From Gordionus sp. m RMFG-2023 (lineage: Eukaryota > Nematomorpha > Gordioida > Chordodea > Parachordodidae), in the NCBI RefSeq assembly GCF_954871325.1, contig NC_088775.1:67495561-67559560 (forward strand): a stretch of DNA of 64,000 nt. Reading direction: 5' to 3'. Below are positions 1-11,900 of this stretch, piece by piece (position 1 is the first letter of the stretch; every line of letters begins with the position of its first letter). The position numbers and the translations under genes were made by a program. The notes under the pieces were generated by a model, which made no database searches, had not been told where the DNA came from, and worked only from the letters and a program-made list of their open reading frames with translations.

Positions 1-758
1 TTTTAAAGCGCATTAATAAAAATTGGAAAAACGTCGCCACAATTTTTCCTTTTAATTTAATTTTATATGATATATTATATTTTATAATGTGCAAGTCCTA
101 CCCGGTCCAATTTTTTTTGTCCTCAAAGTTCGCCTTGCTGTTTAAAAATAGGTAATAGTTTCTCTTCCCTTGGCCTGAATTCCTACTGGCCTAATTATTT
201 ATAAACTAAAATGAATATGTGTAACTTATCAGTAGCTGCTTGAGATTTATTGTTAGCATGCCATCAAATAAATCTGAATTATATTTTTTTGTAACCAATT
301 TCCTTCAAAATTCATACACATTCCTCCTACTGAATTCATGAACCACAATATATAATTCTTTGCTGTACATTCATAAAGCTAGAAGCGTACCACAAAATTA
401 TGGGGTTCACCTAAATAAATCATCCTTTCACCTAACTTGAGGTATCCCTTTATTTGACATTGCGCTGTATCTGCAGCGATATTCAGTACGCTCCTACACA
501 AACCTCCACTACTTCTGAACATGGTTAATTTTAAAACTCATCATTTTGGATATATAAATTTGCTATTAAAATATGATTCACATATTTATCAAAGGTTAAG
601 CATGAATTTTGGTATTGAATATTTATTTTGGTAAAACTCATTCGCTAATCTTGCACCCCAGATCTACTATGTATCATACGCCATAGCACGTGAATACCTT
701 TTTTCAGAGTTGTTAACGCTCCTTTTTAAAAGTAGCTAGCTCCCGCTCCTAATGCCCC
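1..758. other. Gene-free AT-rich flank
   Basis: No convincing coding region is visible. Near 705 a hAT-like end (CAGAGTTGTTAAC) is followed by GCTCC/GGAGC-type subterminal motifs. A related motif set lies at about 25,735-25,810. No matching second end was found nearby, so it is probably a solo or truncated end. Confidence 0.5.
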
Positions 759-950
759 AGGGCTGTGCCGACACAAATTTTTCACCGATACGATATTACT
801 AAAAATCCGATATCGATCCGATATTTATATTGATTTTTTTACCATTTATTTTTGTATTAATGTCATAAATAATATCAATATTTTATATTAAAAAAAACCG
901 CTAACTTTCACGAATGATTGAGTGTATTTTGTTTTATTCTCCAAAAGTTA

Positions 951-1147
951 ATAATCTCATTTAAAATATTTGCAATGTTTCAAAATTTTAACCAAAATAT
1001 TATTGCATAAGCTTCGAAATTTCGCCAATAGAAGTCCAAACCTTTCAGCTGTTGGCAGAATCAACAAGCAAGAGTAATTTACTTTTGTCCAAAATCTTGA
1101 GTTAACTCTTATTAAAATTGGCTTAATCGAGCCGTTTAGCAACACTA
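951..1147. mobile_element. TAGTGTTG-family MITE fragment
   Basis: The right end reads CGAGCCGTTTAGCAACACTA, the family terminus seen intact at 20,574-20,796. The inner sequence also resembles that copy in its TTGAGTTAA and GCGAAAT-type segments. The left terminus is not recognisable. The short open frame across it is part of the repeat, not a gene. Confidence 0.6.
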
Positions 1148-1389
1148 ACTGAATGTGACTCGTTAGATGTTATAAACGGAAACCAGCAGAGGTACCATTT
1201 GCTCGGCCTAGATTAAAATAAAAAATTCGGCTTGGTCTGGCCCGAATTTTATACGATTTTTTTAAAATATATTACATTTATTTTTAATATTTATAGCTAA
1301 TATGGCGACTTAATATATTCGGTTTTATTTAAACTATATTTTTTTAAACATTTCCAAATAAATTGTATTTTAGTTCCTTTGATTAATTT

Positions 1390-2697
1390 CAGGAGTTCGT
1401 TCCGGTTTTTAGTTTAAAATTTTATAAAGGTTTTGTTCCATTTCGGTTTTTTAAAAAAATCATATCGGTTCGGTTCGGTTTATAATTTATAACGGTTCTT
1501 TTCGGTTTGTTCCGGTTTTTATAAATTTAATTTTAAAAAAAATTAATCATTAACCATGTATATATTAATTTTAGAGAAAAATCTTTTTAGTTTATAATTT
1601 CTTATTTAATTTATCCATGATAATCTAATAGATATTTTTATTAAATTTAGGAAATATAAAATAGACAAATTAGTTTTTTTTTATTTCATAAATAAATAAA
1701 ATAAAAACAAACATGCGTAAATACAATAATCAATAAAATAATATGTATTATACTATTTAGGTTTAAAAAGATAATTCGAACGGATAACTAAAATATTTTC
1801 TAATAATTCAGGATATTTAATTTAGTTCTCTGCGCAGAGAGTATAAACTTAAGGCTTGAAAATGCTCTTTCTACGGAGACCTGCGTAGCTGGAACTGCTA
1901 GCACAGTTATAGCTAACTTATAAAGTTCTGGCATACTATTCTTTACATTTTCCCAATAATTCAAAAGATTAGTATCTTTTTCTAATCTCTCTATATTATC
2001 AAATGACCGAATTATATATTCTATTTCTATACATTTATTATAATTTTCGATGCCCTGAGAATTATTCTTATTAAGACTTTCATGCGACTTTAATAAATCT
2101 TCAAAATCATCATCTAATTATCCTTCGAATACGAACACGTAGGCATAGTATTTAGAATTTAAATATTCTGATTATTTAGATTTTATAATATTAGAATTCT
2201 GAATTTAAAAAAACAATGATTATAAATAAAAAATTATTATATCATTAAAATATTGCTGACTATTTTATTTATTGTCATTTAAATTCTATGATCCAAGTTT
2301 TTATAATGAGATAAAAAATAAACCATATGATATAAAAAGGAATGTAAATAGATGTTATTTATTAATAATAGAATTGTATAATTTTTTCCTAATTATTAGC
2401 AGGTATTATTCTAAAAGCTTATTAATATCTTATATATAAATTTGTTAATTTAGCCAAGAATAATTATGTCTGATTTTAAGATATCTTATCTAATTAACAG
2501 ATAAATTGTCTAATCTCTTATAAATTAAGTATTTAAAGAAAAAACAACAAACCTGGTATTATTTGATATATAATGTTGATAATATAAAAATATTTGGTTC
2601 GCTCTTTTAATATTTTCTTCATAACGGTTCGGTTAAGGTTACGGTTCAGAAAATCATAACGGTTCATTCCGGTTTTGCGGTTCGGTTCGCACCCCTG
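1390..2697 (-). mobile_element. Decayed hAT transposon with exact 8-bp target duplication
   Basis: Ends are CAGGAGTTCG on the left and CGCACCCCTG on the right, flanked by identical ATTAATTT on both sides (1,382-1,389 and 2,698-2,705). The 8-bp duplication is diagnostic of hAT. Subterminal regions hold many GGTTCGG/CGGTTC motifs. On the minus strand around 1,800-2,000 a relic of the transposase C-terminal dimerisation domain is readable (MPELYKLAITVLAVPATQ, then VSVERAFSSLKFILS). No long open frame remains. Confidence 0.88.
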
Positions 2698-3132
2698 ATT
2701 AATTTATTATGAAATTATTTATAAAATAATAAAAAATTATACGATTATATATACAATTAGTGTTGCGTAATTGGCTAATTTTAGCCGACTAAAAACGGCT
2801 TAGCCGAGATTTTAGGTGGAAAAATCGGCTAAGCCTAAAAATTGGCCAAGCCTAAAAATGGGCTAAGCCTAAAAATTGGCTAAAATAAATTAGTCAAAAT
2901 TCTGCATCGATGCTTAGCATTAATTATTATTTATTTATTTTAGTAAAATAATTTATTTTATTTATATTTAATGTAAATATTTTTTTATTATCAACAAATA
3001 AACATGATATGATTTAATATTTTTTATTTATATTATTATATTTTGAAATGAAAATAAATTTATTTATTTGATGTTATTTTAATAAAAAAAATAATATGCT
3101 GCTATATTGTAAAATTGTAATATTCTTTTTAA

Positions 3133-3218
3133 GGCTGTGTCCAAAGTATCAAAAAAATTTAATCGCGCAATTTGCGCAAATCTAGCGATTAAATTTTTTT
3201 GATACTTTGGACACAGCC
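3133..3218. mobile_element. 86-bp Harbinger/Tourist-like MITE inside the left arm
   Basis: It forms a near-complete hairpin: about 34 bp starting GGCTGTGTCCAAAGTATC is mirrored at the other end. It is flanked by the 3-bp duplication TAA (3,130-3,132 and 3,219-3,221), typical of PIF/Harbinger MITEs. The opposite arm of the fold-back element (around 7,835) retains the uninterrupted sequence with a single TAA, which is an internal empty site proving the insertion. Confidence 0.88.
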
Positions 3219-3439
3219 TAATATAATTTATTAGTGATTTTCACAATCTTCTTTATAAATACATCTTTTATTGAGGAATTATACTGTAAATTTTATTAGA
3301 TAAATAAACAATCTTTTAGGTGAAATCTTTTATAATTTTTTTATCATTTTTTTAAAATTATCTATTTTTTATTAAATGAGGTGGATTTTATGAAACTTTT
3401 TTGATGATTTTATATGATCTTTTTAAGGATAATATTTTA

Positions 3440-6080
3440 ATGTGACAATTGTCATAATCGTTATTTTATAAGTTTTTTGATTTTTTTTGAAGAAAATAGG
3501 TTAAAATAAGTATTAATAACATGTGTAAATATAAATTTAGTGAAGATGTACCAAAGAAAAGTGACAATTGTCATAATCGTTATTTTTGAATTTTTTTGAC
3601 GACAATATGTTAAAATAAGTATTAATAACATGTTTAAATAAAAATTTAGTGATAGAAAATTGACAATTGTCATAATCGTTATTTTTAAAGTTTTTTGAAT
3701 TTTTTTGAATAAAATATGTTAAAATAAGTATTAAAAACATGTTTAAATAAAAATTTAGTGAAGATGTACCATAGAAAGTGACAATTGTCATAATCGTTAT
3801 TTTATACGTTTTTTGAATCTTTTTGAAGAAAATAGGTTAAAATAAGTATTAATAACATGTGTAAATATAAATTTAGTGAAGATGTACCAATGAAAAGTGA
3901 CAATTGTCATAATCGCTATTTTTAAAGTTTTTTGAATTTTTTTGACGAAAATATGTTAAAATAAGTATTAATAACATGTGTAAATATAAATTTAGTGAAG
4001 ATGTACGAAAGAAAAGTGACAATTGTCATAATCGTTATTTTTAAAGTTTTTTGAATTTTTTTGACGACAATATGTTAAAATAAGTATTAATAACATGTTT
4101 AAATAAAAATTTAGTGAAGATGTACCATAGAAAATTGACAATTGTCATAATCGTTATTTTTAAAGTTTTTTGAATTTTTTTGAAGAAAATATGTTAAAAT
4201 AAGTATTAAAAACATGTTTAAATAAAAATTTAGTGAAGATGTACCATAGAAAAGTGACAATTGTCATAATCGTTATTTTTAAAGTTTTTTGAATTTTTTT
4301 GAAGAAAATATGTTAAAATAAGTATTAATAACATGTGTAAATATAAATTTAGTGAAGATGTACCATAGAAAAGTGACAATTGTCATAATCGTTATTTTTA
4401 AAGTTTTTTGAATTTTTTTGACGAAAATATGTTAAAATAAGTATTAATAACATGTGTAAATATAAATTTAGTGAAGATGTACCAATGAAAACTGACAATT
4501 GTCATAATCGCTATTTTTGAATTTTTTTGACGAAAATATGTTAAAATAAGTAATAATAACATGTGTAAATATAAATTTAGTGAAGATGTACCATAGAAAA
4601 GTGACAATTGTCATAATCGTTATTTTATACGTTTTTTGAATTTTTTTAAAGAAAATAGGTTAAAATAAGTATTAATAACATGTGTAAATATAAATTTAGT
4701 GAAGATGTACCAATGAAAAGTGACAATTGTCATAATCGCTATTTTTAAAGTTTTTTGAATTTTTTTGACGAAAATATGTTAAAATAAGTATTAATAACAT
4801 GTGTAAATATAAATTTAGTGAAGATGTACCATAGAAAAGTGACAATTGTCATAATCGTTATTTTTAAAGTTTTTTGAATTTTTTTGACGAAAATATGTTA
4901 AAATAAGTATTAATAACATGTGTAAATATAAATTTAGTGAAGATGTACCAAAGAAAAGTGACAATTTTCATAATCGTTATTTTTAAAGCTTTTTGAATTT
5001 TTTTGACGACAATATGTTAAAATAAGTATTAATAACATGTTTAAATAAAAATTTAGTGAAGATGTACCATAGAAAATTGACAATTGTCATAATCGTTATT
5101 TTTAAAGTTTTTTGAATTTTTTTGAAGAAAATATGTTAAAATAAGTATTAAAAACATGTTTAAATAAAAATTTAGTGAAGATGTACCATAGAAAAGTGAC
5201 AATTGTCATAATCGTTATTTTTAAAGTTTTTTGAATTTTTTTGAAGAAAATATGTTAAAATAAGTATTAAAAACATGTTTAAATAAAAATTTAGTGAAGA
5301 TGTACCATAGAAAAGTGACAATTGTCATAATCGCTATTTTTAAAGTTTTTTGAATTTTTTTGACGAAAATATGTTAAAATAAGTATTAATAACATGTGTA
5401 AATATAAATTTAGTGAAGATGTACCAATGAAAACTGACAATTGTCATAATCGCTATTTTTAAAGTTTTTTGAATTTTTTTGACGAAAATATGTTAAAATA
5501 AGTAATAATAACATGTGTAAATATAAATTTAGTGAAGATGTACCAATGAAAAGTGACATTTGTCATAATCGTTTATTTTAAAGTTTTTTGAATTTTTTTG
5601 AAGAAAATATGTTAAAATAAGTATTAATAACATGTGTAAATATAAATTTAGTGAAGATGTACCAATGAAAAGTGACATTTGTCATAATTGTTATTTTTAA
5701 GTTTTTTGATTTTTTTTGAAGAAAATATGTTAAAATAAATATTAAAAACATGTTTAAATAAAAATTTAGTGAAGATGTACCATAGAAAAGTGACAATTGT
5801 CATAATCGTTATTTTTAGTTTTTGAATTTTTTTGACGAAAATATGTTAAAATAAGTATTAATAACATGTGTAAATATAAATTTAGTGAAGATGTACCAAT
5901 GAAAAGTGACAATTGTCATAATCGTTATTTTTAAAGTTTTTTGAATTTTATTGACAAAGATATTTTAAAATAAGTATTGATAACATGTTTAAATAGAAAT
6001 TTAGTGAAGATGTACTCTATATAAGCGACAATTGTCATAATCGTTATTTTTAAAGTTTTTTGATTTTTTTTGACGAAAAT
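3440..6080 (+). repeat. Left tandem array, about 22-23 copies of a ~118-bp unit
   Basis: Each unit contains the palindrome GACAATTGTC, followed by CATAATCGTTATTTTTAAAG, a T-rich stretch, TATGTTAAAATAAGTATTA, then ACATGTGTAAATATA or ACATGTTTAAATAAA, and AGTGAAGATGTACC. The two ACATGT variants define two unit subtypes that alternate in blocks. Open frames across the array are only translations of the repeat. Confidence 0.95.
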
Positions 6081-6364
6081 AGTTAACTTGCATCGATATT
6101 GATTTTAAAATAGAAAAAATAGTTTACCCAAATTTTAAGCAAGATTGTCTGGTGAAAATTGGTAAAAAAATAATAATTTCTAACTTAGGATTAGATATTA
6201 TGATATAAATTTTGCATATTAATTTCTGACCCGATGAACAAATGTAATAAAATGCCAATTTGCTCCTGTTATTGGGGAAGAATCTATTATTACCATATGT
6301 TTTTCTATAGCATATACTCAGGCAATTTTAATTTTACAATCTATATTTTTACCCATTTACATCA
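6081..6364. other. Central spacer of the fold-back element
   Basis: About 280 bp of non-repeated sequence separate the oppositely oriented arrays and would form the loop of the fold-back structure. No coding potential is recognised. Confidence 0.7.
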
Positions 6365-7622
6365 AAGAAATTTTAAAAATAACGACTATGACAATTGTCA
6401 CTTTTCTATAGTACATCTTCACTAAATTTTTATTTAACATGTTATATATACTTATTTTAAAATATTTTCGTCAAAAAAATTCAAAAAACTTTAAGAATAA
6501 CGATTATGACAATTGTCACTTTTCATTGGTACATCTTCACTAAATTTATATTTACACATGTTATTAATACTTATTTTAACATATTTTCGTCAAAAAAATT
6601 CAAAAAATTTTAAAAATAACGATTATAACAATTGTCACTTTTCATTGTCTTCACTAAATTTATATTTACACATGTTATTAATACTTATTTTAACATATTT
6701 TCGTCAAAAAATTCAAAAAACTTTAAAAATAACCATTATGACAATGTCAATTTTCTATGGTACATCTTCACTAAATTTTATTTAAACATGTTATCAATAC
6801 TTATTTTAACATATTTTCTTCAAAAAAATTCAAAAAACTTATAAAATAACGATTATGACAATTGTCACTTTTCTATGGTACATCTTCACTAAATTTTTAT
6901 TTAAACATGTTTTTAATACTTATTTTAACATATTTTCTTCAAAAAAATTCCAAAAACTTATAAAATAACGATTATGATAATTGTCACTTTTCTATGGTAC
7001 ATCTTCACTAAATTTTTATTTAAACATGTTTTTACTACTTATTTTAACATATTTTCTTCAAAAAAATTCAAAAAACTTTAAATATAACGATTATGACAAA
7101 TGTCACTTTTCGTACATCTTCACTAAATTTATATTTACACATGTTATTAATACTTATTTTAACCTATTATCTTCACCAAATTTATATTTACACATGTTAT
7201 TAATACTTATTTTAACCTATTTTCTTCAAAAAAATTCAAAAAACTTATAAAATAACGATTATGACAAATGTCACTTTTCATTGGTACATCTTCACTAAAT
7301 TTATATTTACACATGTTATTAATACTTATTTTAACCTATTTTCTTCAAAAAAATTCAAAAAACATATAAAATAACGATTGTGACAATTGTCACTTTTCTA
7401 TGGTACATCTTCCTAAATTTTTATTTAAACATGTTTTTAATACTTATTTTAACATATTTTCTTCAAAAAAATTCAAAAAACTTTAAAAATAACGATTATG
7501 ACAATTGTCAATTTTCTATGTCACTAAATTTTTATTTAAACATATTATTAATACTTATTTTAACATATTGTCGTCAAAAAAATTCAAAAAACTTTAATAA
7601 TAACGATTATGACAATTGTCAC
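6365..7622 (-). repeat. Right tandem array, about 11 inverted copies of the ~118-bp unit
   Basis: The same unit as at 3,440-6,080 in opposite orientation, with the palindrome GACAATTGTC kept in several copies and altered in others (for example GACAAATGTC, GATAATTGTC). Some units are internally shortened (around 6,640 and 7,110-7,200). The array is roughly half the length of the left one, so the palindrome is asymmetric. Confidence 0.93.
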
Positions 7623-8605
7623 ATTAAAATATTATCCTTAAAAAGATCATATAAAATCATCAAAAAAGTTTCATAAAATTCACCTCATTTAATAAAAAAT
7701 AGATAATTTTAAAAAAATTATAAAAGATTTCACCTAAAAGATTGTTTATTTATCTAATAAAATTTACAATATAATTCCTCAATAAAAGATGTATTTATAA
7801 AGAAGATTGTGAAAATCACTAATAAATTATATTAAAAAGAATATTACAATTTACAATATAGCAGCATATGATTTTTTTTAAAAAAATAACATCAAATAAA
7901 TAAATTTATTTTCATTTAAAATATAATAATATAAATAAAAAATATTAAATCATATCATGTTTATTTGTTGATAATAATAAAATATTTACATTAAATATAA
8001 ATAAAATAAATTATTTTACTAAAATAAATAAATAATAATTAATACTAAGCATCGATGCAGAATTTTGACTAATTTAATTTTAACAGATTTATATAGGCTT
8101 AGCCGATTTTTAGGCTTAACCTAATTAGGTTTAGCCGATTTTTAGTTTTAGCCGATTTTTAGGCTTACCTAATTAGGCTTAGCCGATTTTTAGGCTTAGC
8201 CTTATTAGGCTTAGGCGTAGTTTTTAGCCGATTACGCAACACTATATACAATCATAAAATAACCAAAAACAATAAAAAATATCGGATATTTTTTGAAAGT
8301 TAAATATCGGTGCCGACCCGATATTTAATATCGTTACAGCCCTACATATCACATTTTAATAGTGAATTATTCAATGTTTAGATATAATCATTCATTCCGA
8401 TATGGTATTCATTATTATTAAAAAATTATTCATTTATTTAGCATTTCGCTCCTTAGATATCAAAAAGACAATGCAAAATTCAATCAAATATTCACTCCTT
8501 ATTAGATTTTGCAAGTTTAGACCCTTCAAATCTTAATTTTACGATGAGGGCTCATTTCGATTACAACAGCTATAATTTGTTTGGCCTTTCTCTCCTTTTC
8601 TACAG

Positions 8606-8981
8606 TCTTGCAACTCATTCTTATTGCTGATTGATGCAACAACACCATAGAGATATCCCGGGTCTAATCAACAACATACCCCTTTATTTCGCTTCCCCTG
8701 TTCAAGCCAACCCTGACGGTTTTTTTGTTCCCGCCAATTTGAAAAGGGCCGCTTTACCCGATCTTATACCTGCAAGTCACAAAAACCCGATCATGGGCCC
8801 GGGTGGTTACCCGTTTTCTTATCCCCCGGTGGATAATAAGGCAACGCTCAAATTGTCTGTCGACGAAGGCACTAGAAACACCTATCCTCTATTACAGCCT
8901 CCATTTGACCTTTCACGTCAGCTTCAAACGGCTCTACTCAAGCCAAAAGTCATGCCCTTTCCCGGAATTGCAGACAATGAG
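8606..8981 (+). CDS. NCOR1: NCOR-like exon 1 (5' UTR tail and N-terminus)
   Basis: A strong acceptor (TCTCCTTTTCTACAG) ends at 8,605. The frame then meets a stop just before ATG at 8,634, so the exon carries a short UTR tail and an upstream non-coding exon should exist. It encodes MQQHHRDIPGLI and a proline-rich stretch. Donor is GAG|GTTTGA, phase 0. Low-complexity N-termini are normal for the family. Confidence 0.7.
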
Positions 8982-11900
8982 GTTTGATACTTTATCATAA
9001 ATTTATTTATTAAAATCCCTGTTAAGTTGCAAAAACCTTCATAGGTCAGGTTCGGGCTTAATGTTATATTTTTAGCGGTTTTAATGGGTTTAAATTTAGC
9101 TTATTTAAAACAGTTGCATTTTTCTTCTGATAATAAAAATTTTCAGTATTGGAAACAAAATGGTTGCCGAAGTACTATGAAATATTGTTTATTTTCATTA
9201 AACAATAATAAATTTAATTTTTGGATGTGGGCTTGTTGAAAAATTTTTAGAAACTTATTATGAGCTTGGGCTGGGTTTTTAATATTTAAATACGGGCGCT
9301 AAAAATTTTTTACTGCCAACTTGGGCCCGAACTGATCAAAAAGTTGGTTTAGCTCTTTATATATTTTATTTTAATAAATTTTTATTTAAACTTATAAAAT
9401 ATAAAATATAAAATAAAATTATTTTTTTATAAATAAATATAAGCTCGTTCTCATTTCGCCTCAAAAATTTTACATTTTGTTTAAAAAAATTTTTTTTAAT
9501 TGATCCTCTCGCCCATTGTTTTGAAAGTAAATTTAACCCGTCTCAAATCAATTGCAGACCTCTAGTATATACCTCTTAACTTTGTAGAAGATAATAATTA
9601 TAAAATGGGCTAATAATCATTTTTAAGTCTTTCAACCCTAGCTCGACAATGTATATATACTGATTACTTAGAATAAAATAAGTGCGTATAATAATTTTTA
9701 ATTATTTTCACGTGATATGTTTTTTTACGAAGAAGGTTTTTACCCCTCACCCCACCCCAAAAAATTAATAAAAAGATATAAATATTTTTTCATAAATATG
9801 TCAAACAATATCTTCTGAATTAAATAGATGGTCCAAAAACTGGCCCAACTTCAAAATGTCTTCAATGACCCAAAACAAACTCAACAGTATTTCCAAAATT
9901 CTGGAACCGAATATGACGACGATAAAGGCGTGGCGGATGATATTGGCCGAGGTTCTGAGGAAAGAAGGGAAAGGTTTATTTTATTTGTTATTTACTTTAA
10001 AATTTTTACTATGCCTCCAATCTTATTTGGCAAAGAATGGAATATTTTTCAATTTGTTTTAATTATGGTATTTTGATTGAGTTTTTTGCGATTATAGTTT
10101 AAATTTAAGGTATTTGTAATATTAATCTAATTTTTATTTTTGATAGATTTCTGCTTTCCCTGGCCGCTTTGCATAGGCAACAACAGCAGCAACAATTCTA
10201 TCTGCAGCAACAGCAGCAACAACAACAAAGCCTACTTCTTTCCTCCCTAATGTACTCCCATACGAATCCCAATTACTTCTATCCACCCCTCTTACCACCT
10301 CATCATCCATACTTCTTCAACCCCCCAACCCGGCCACCACTCCCAGTCTCTTCACCCGCCAAAACTGACAACCCATTTCATTTGCCCCCTCACCCTTTTT
10401 TTGCCATACCTCCTTTCGCCCCGCCACTTTTTTCCTCCCCCACAGCTTCCCAATATATAATGAAGAGTCAAGACAATGAATTTACCTATAACGGTGACTG
10501 TTCTCTTATTAATAATCCTAATAGGTTTCACTTTTTAGCAAATTAATAATATTATTAATTTACTCGAATAGAAACTAAAAATATTTATGTTTCGAATTTA
10601 GAATTCAAATGGATTATTCCCCCAATCAAACTTCGTCAGCTCTCGACAAATGTCACGCTTTGGATTTATCTTTACCACAATTGAAAAACGACCAATCCAT
10701 GCATCATGGCATTGATTCTTATCTGAATTATGCAAGAAAGGTATAGATAGTTATTGATCATTAATAAGGATATTTTATGTCAACAATCACTTGTCAGATT
10801 ATTCCCTTTAGTTTTGGATTTAACTTGGTATGTATGTACATAACAGGAAGGGGGGGGGGGGTAAAAAATCCCCATCCATAGAAAAATTTGACATATTTCG
10901 TAAGTTTTAAGCGATAAAATTTCCCACTACATTCCTTCCGCCCCCGTCTCTTCAAAAAACGATTACAATATAATTTGTTATAAACAATATTTAAAAAAAT
11001 TAAGGCTGTACCAATATTACATATATCAATCAGATTGGCGCCTATATTGAATCGACCTATATTTTTTTAAAAATCTTAACCGATACCGATTTTATGCATA
11101 TTTTTATTTTTGTACACATTTTTTAATTATTTTTATACTAATTTCCCTTTCTCACAATAAAGCTTCATAACTCCCATAAAAAGGTGTCTTATAAAATAAA
11201 AATGTTTAGTGTTTTTTTACATTATGCGAATTTGAATTTGATTAATTAACAAAGATCAATATTTTATCTTTTATCGTTCCTCTTGATTATTGGAGGTTTA
11301 ATGCTTAAAGGTTGCCAACTTTGGCAAACCTTGCACTTAAGTATTTGGCATACAAAAGTATTTCATCAGAATTAGTCTTTAGCACAGCTGATGATATAGA
11401 TAGTATTTTTAAACGGATTGAATTGAGACAATTTTTAAAAACCTTATTTAATAGCCAATCGCTTAAACCTCGAGATTTCGTTAAAGATGTCCAAGTCTTT
11501 CTATGTTCAAAATCCTCAGGCTTGCGTGATATTTTTTAGATAAAAATTGAGTTAGTCGTTTTAAAAATCGATTCAAATCGATCCGCTTAACAACACCTAG
11601 ATATTGATAGACCTCACAAGAAAAACTTATTATAACATAAAATTGAAGCTCTTATTTTTATAAAAGAAAAATATCCAATATTATTTTAATTTAATAATAT
11701 TCAATTTCATTATTATATTATTTTATTAATTGATATTGATATTTAATTTGTTTTTACTTTTCTAAGGGCTATTATTTAATAAGATAAGACATTATTTACT
11801 ATATATCTTATAAATAAAAACCATTCTACAAATTTACTATATATATATCATAAATAAAAACCTTTACAAATTTAAAGACATATTTTTAGAATTTTAAAGA

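Larger units (their letters stand above)
2758..8244. mobile_element. 5.5-kb fold-back element with hAT-type ends
   Basis: Terminal inverted repeats start TAGTGTTGCGTAAT on the left and end ATTACGCAACACTA on the right, flanked by the same 8 bp TATACAAT (2,750-2,757 and 8,245-8,252). Inside the ends lie repeated GGCTAAGCC/AAAATCGGC motifs, then matching arms (about 2,920-3,440 against 7,625-8,060 inverted), then tandem ~118-bp arrays in opposite orientation on the two sides. It carries no transposase, so any mobilisation would need one supplied in trans. The 8-bp duplication points to hAT. The overall fold-back design resembles Foldback/TIR-tandem elements. Confidence 0.85.
759..8343. mobile_element. 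Possible outer hAT-like element with CGATAT-rich inverted ends
   Basis: The left end begins AGGGCTGTGCCGAC and continues with several CGATAT/ATCGGAT motifs. At about 8,270-8,343 the reverse complement of a similar end is seen (ending ACAGCCCT). If they belong together, the later hAT (1,390-2,697) and the fold-back element (2,758-8,244) are nested inside. I found no matching 8-bp flanking duplication, so the two ends may come from separate decayed copies. Confidence 0.35.

Noticed and set aside
3440-6080. CRISPR-like regular repeats
   Set aside because: The whole ~118-bp unit is conserved, with no unique spacers; this is a tandem array in a eukaryotic transposon.
3461-7676. Many short overlapping open frames with repeated peptides such as FTKFIFTHVINTYFNIFSSK
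   Set aside because: They are translations of the 118-bp tandem units in both orientations; the periodic peptide follows the DNA repeat and there is no independent coding signal.
759-8343. Firm call of a 7.6-kb outer element
   Set aside because: Ends are similar but the flanking 8 bp do not match, so it is listed only as possible.
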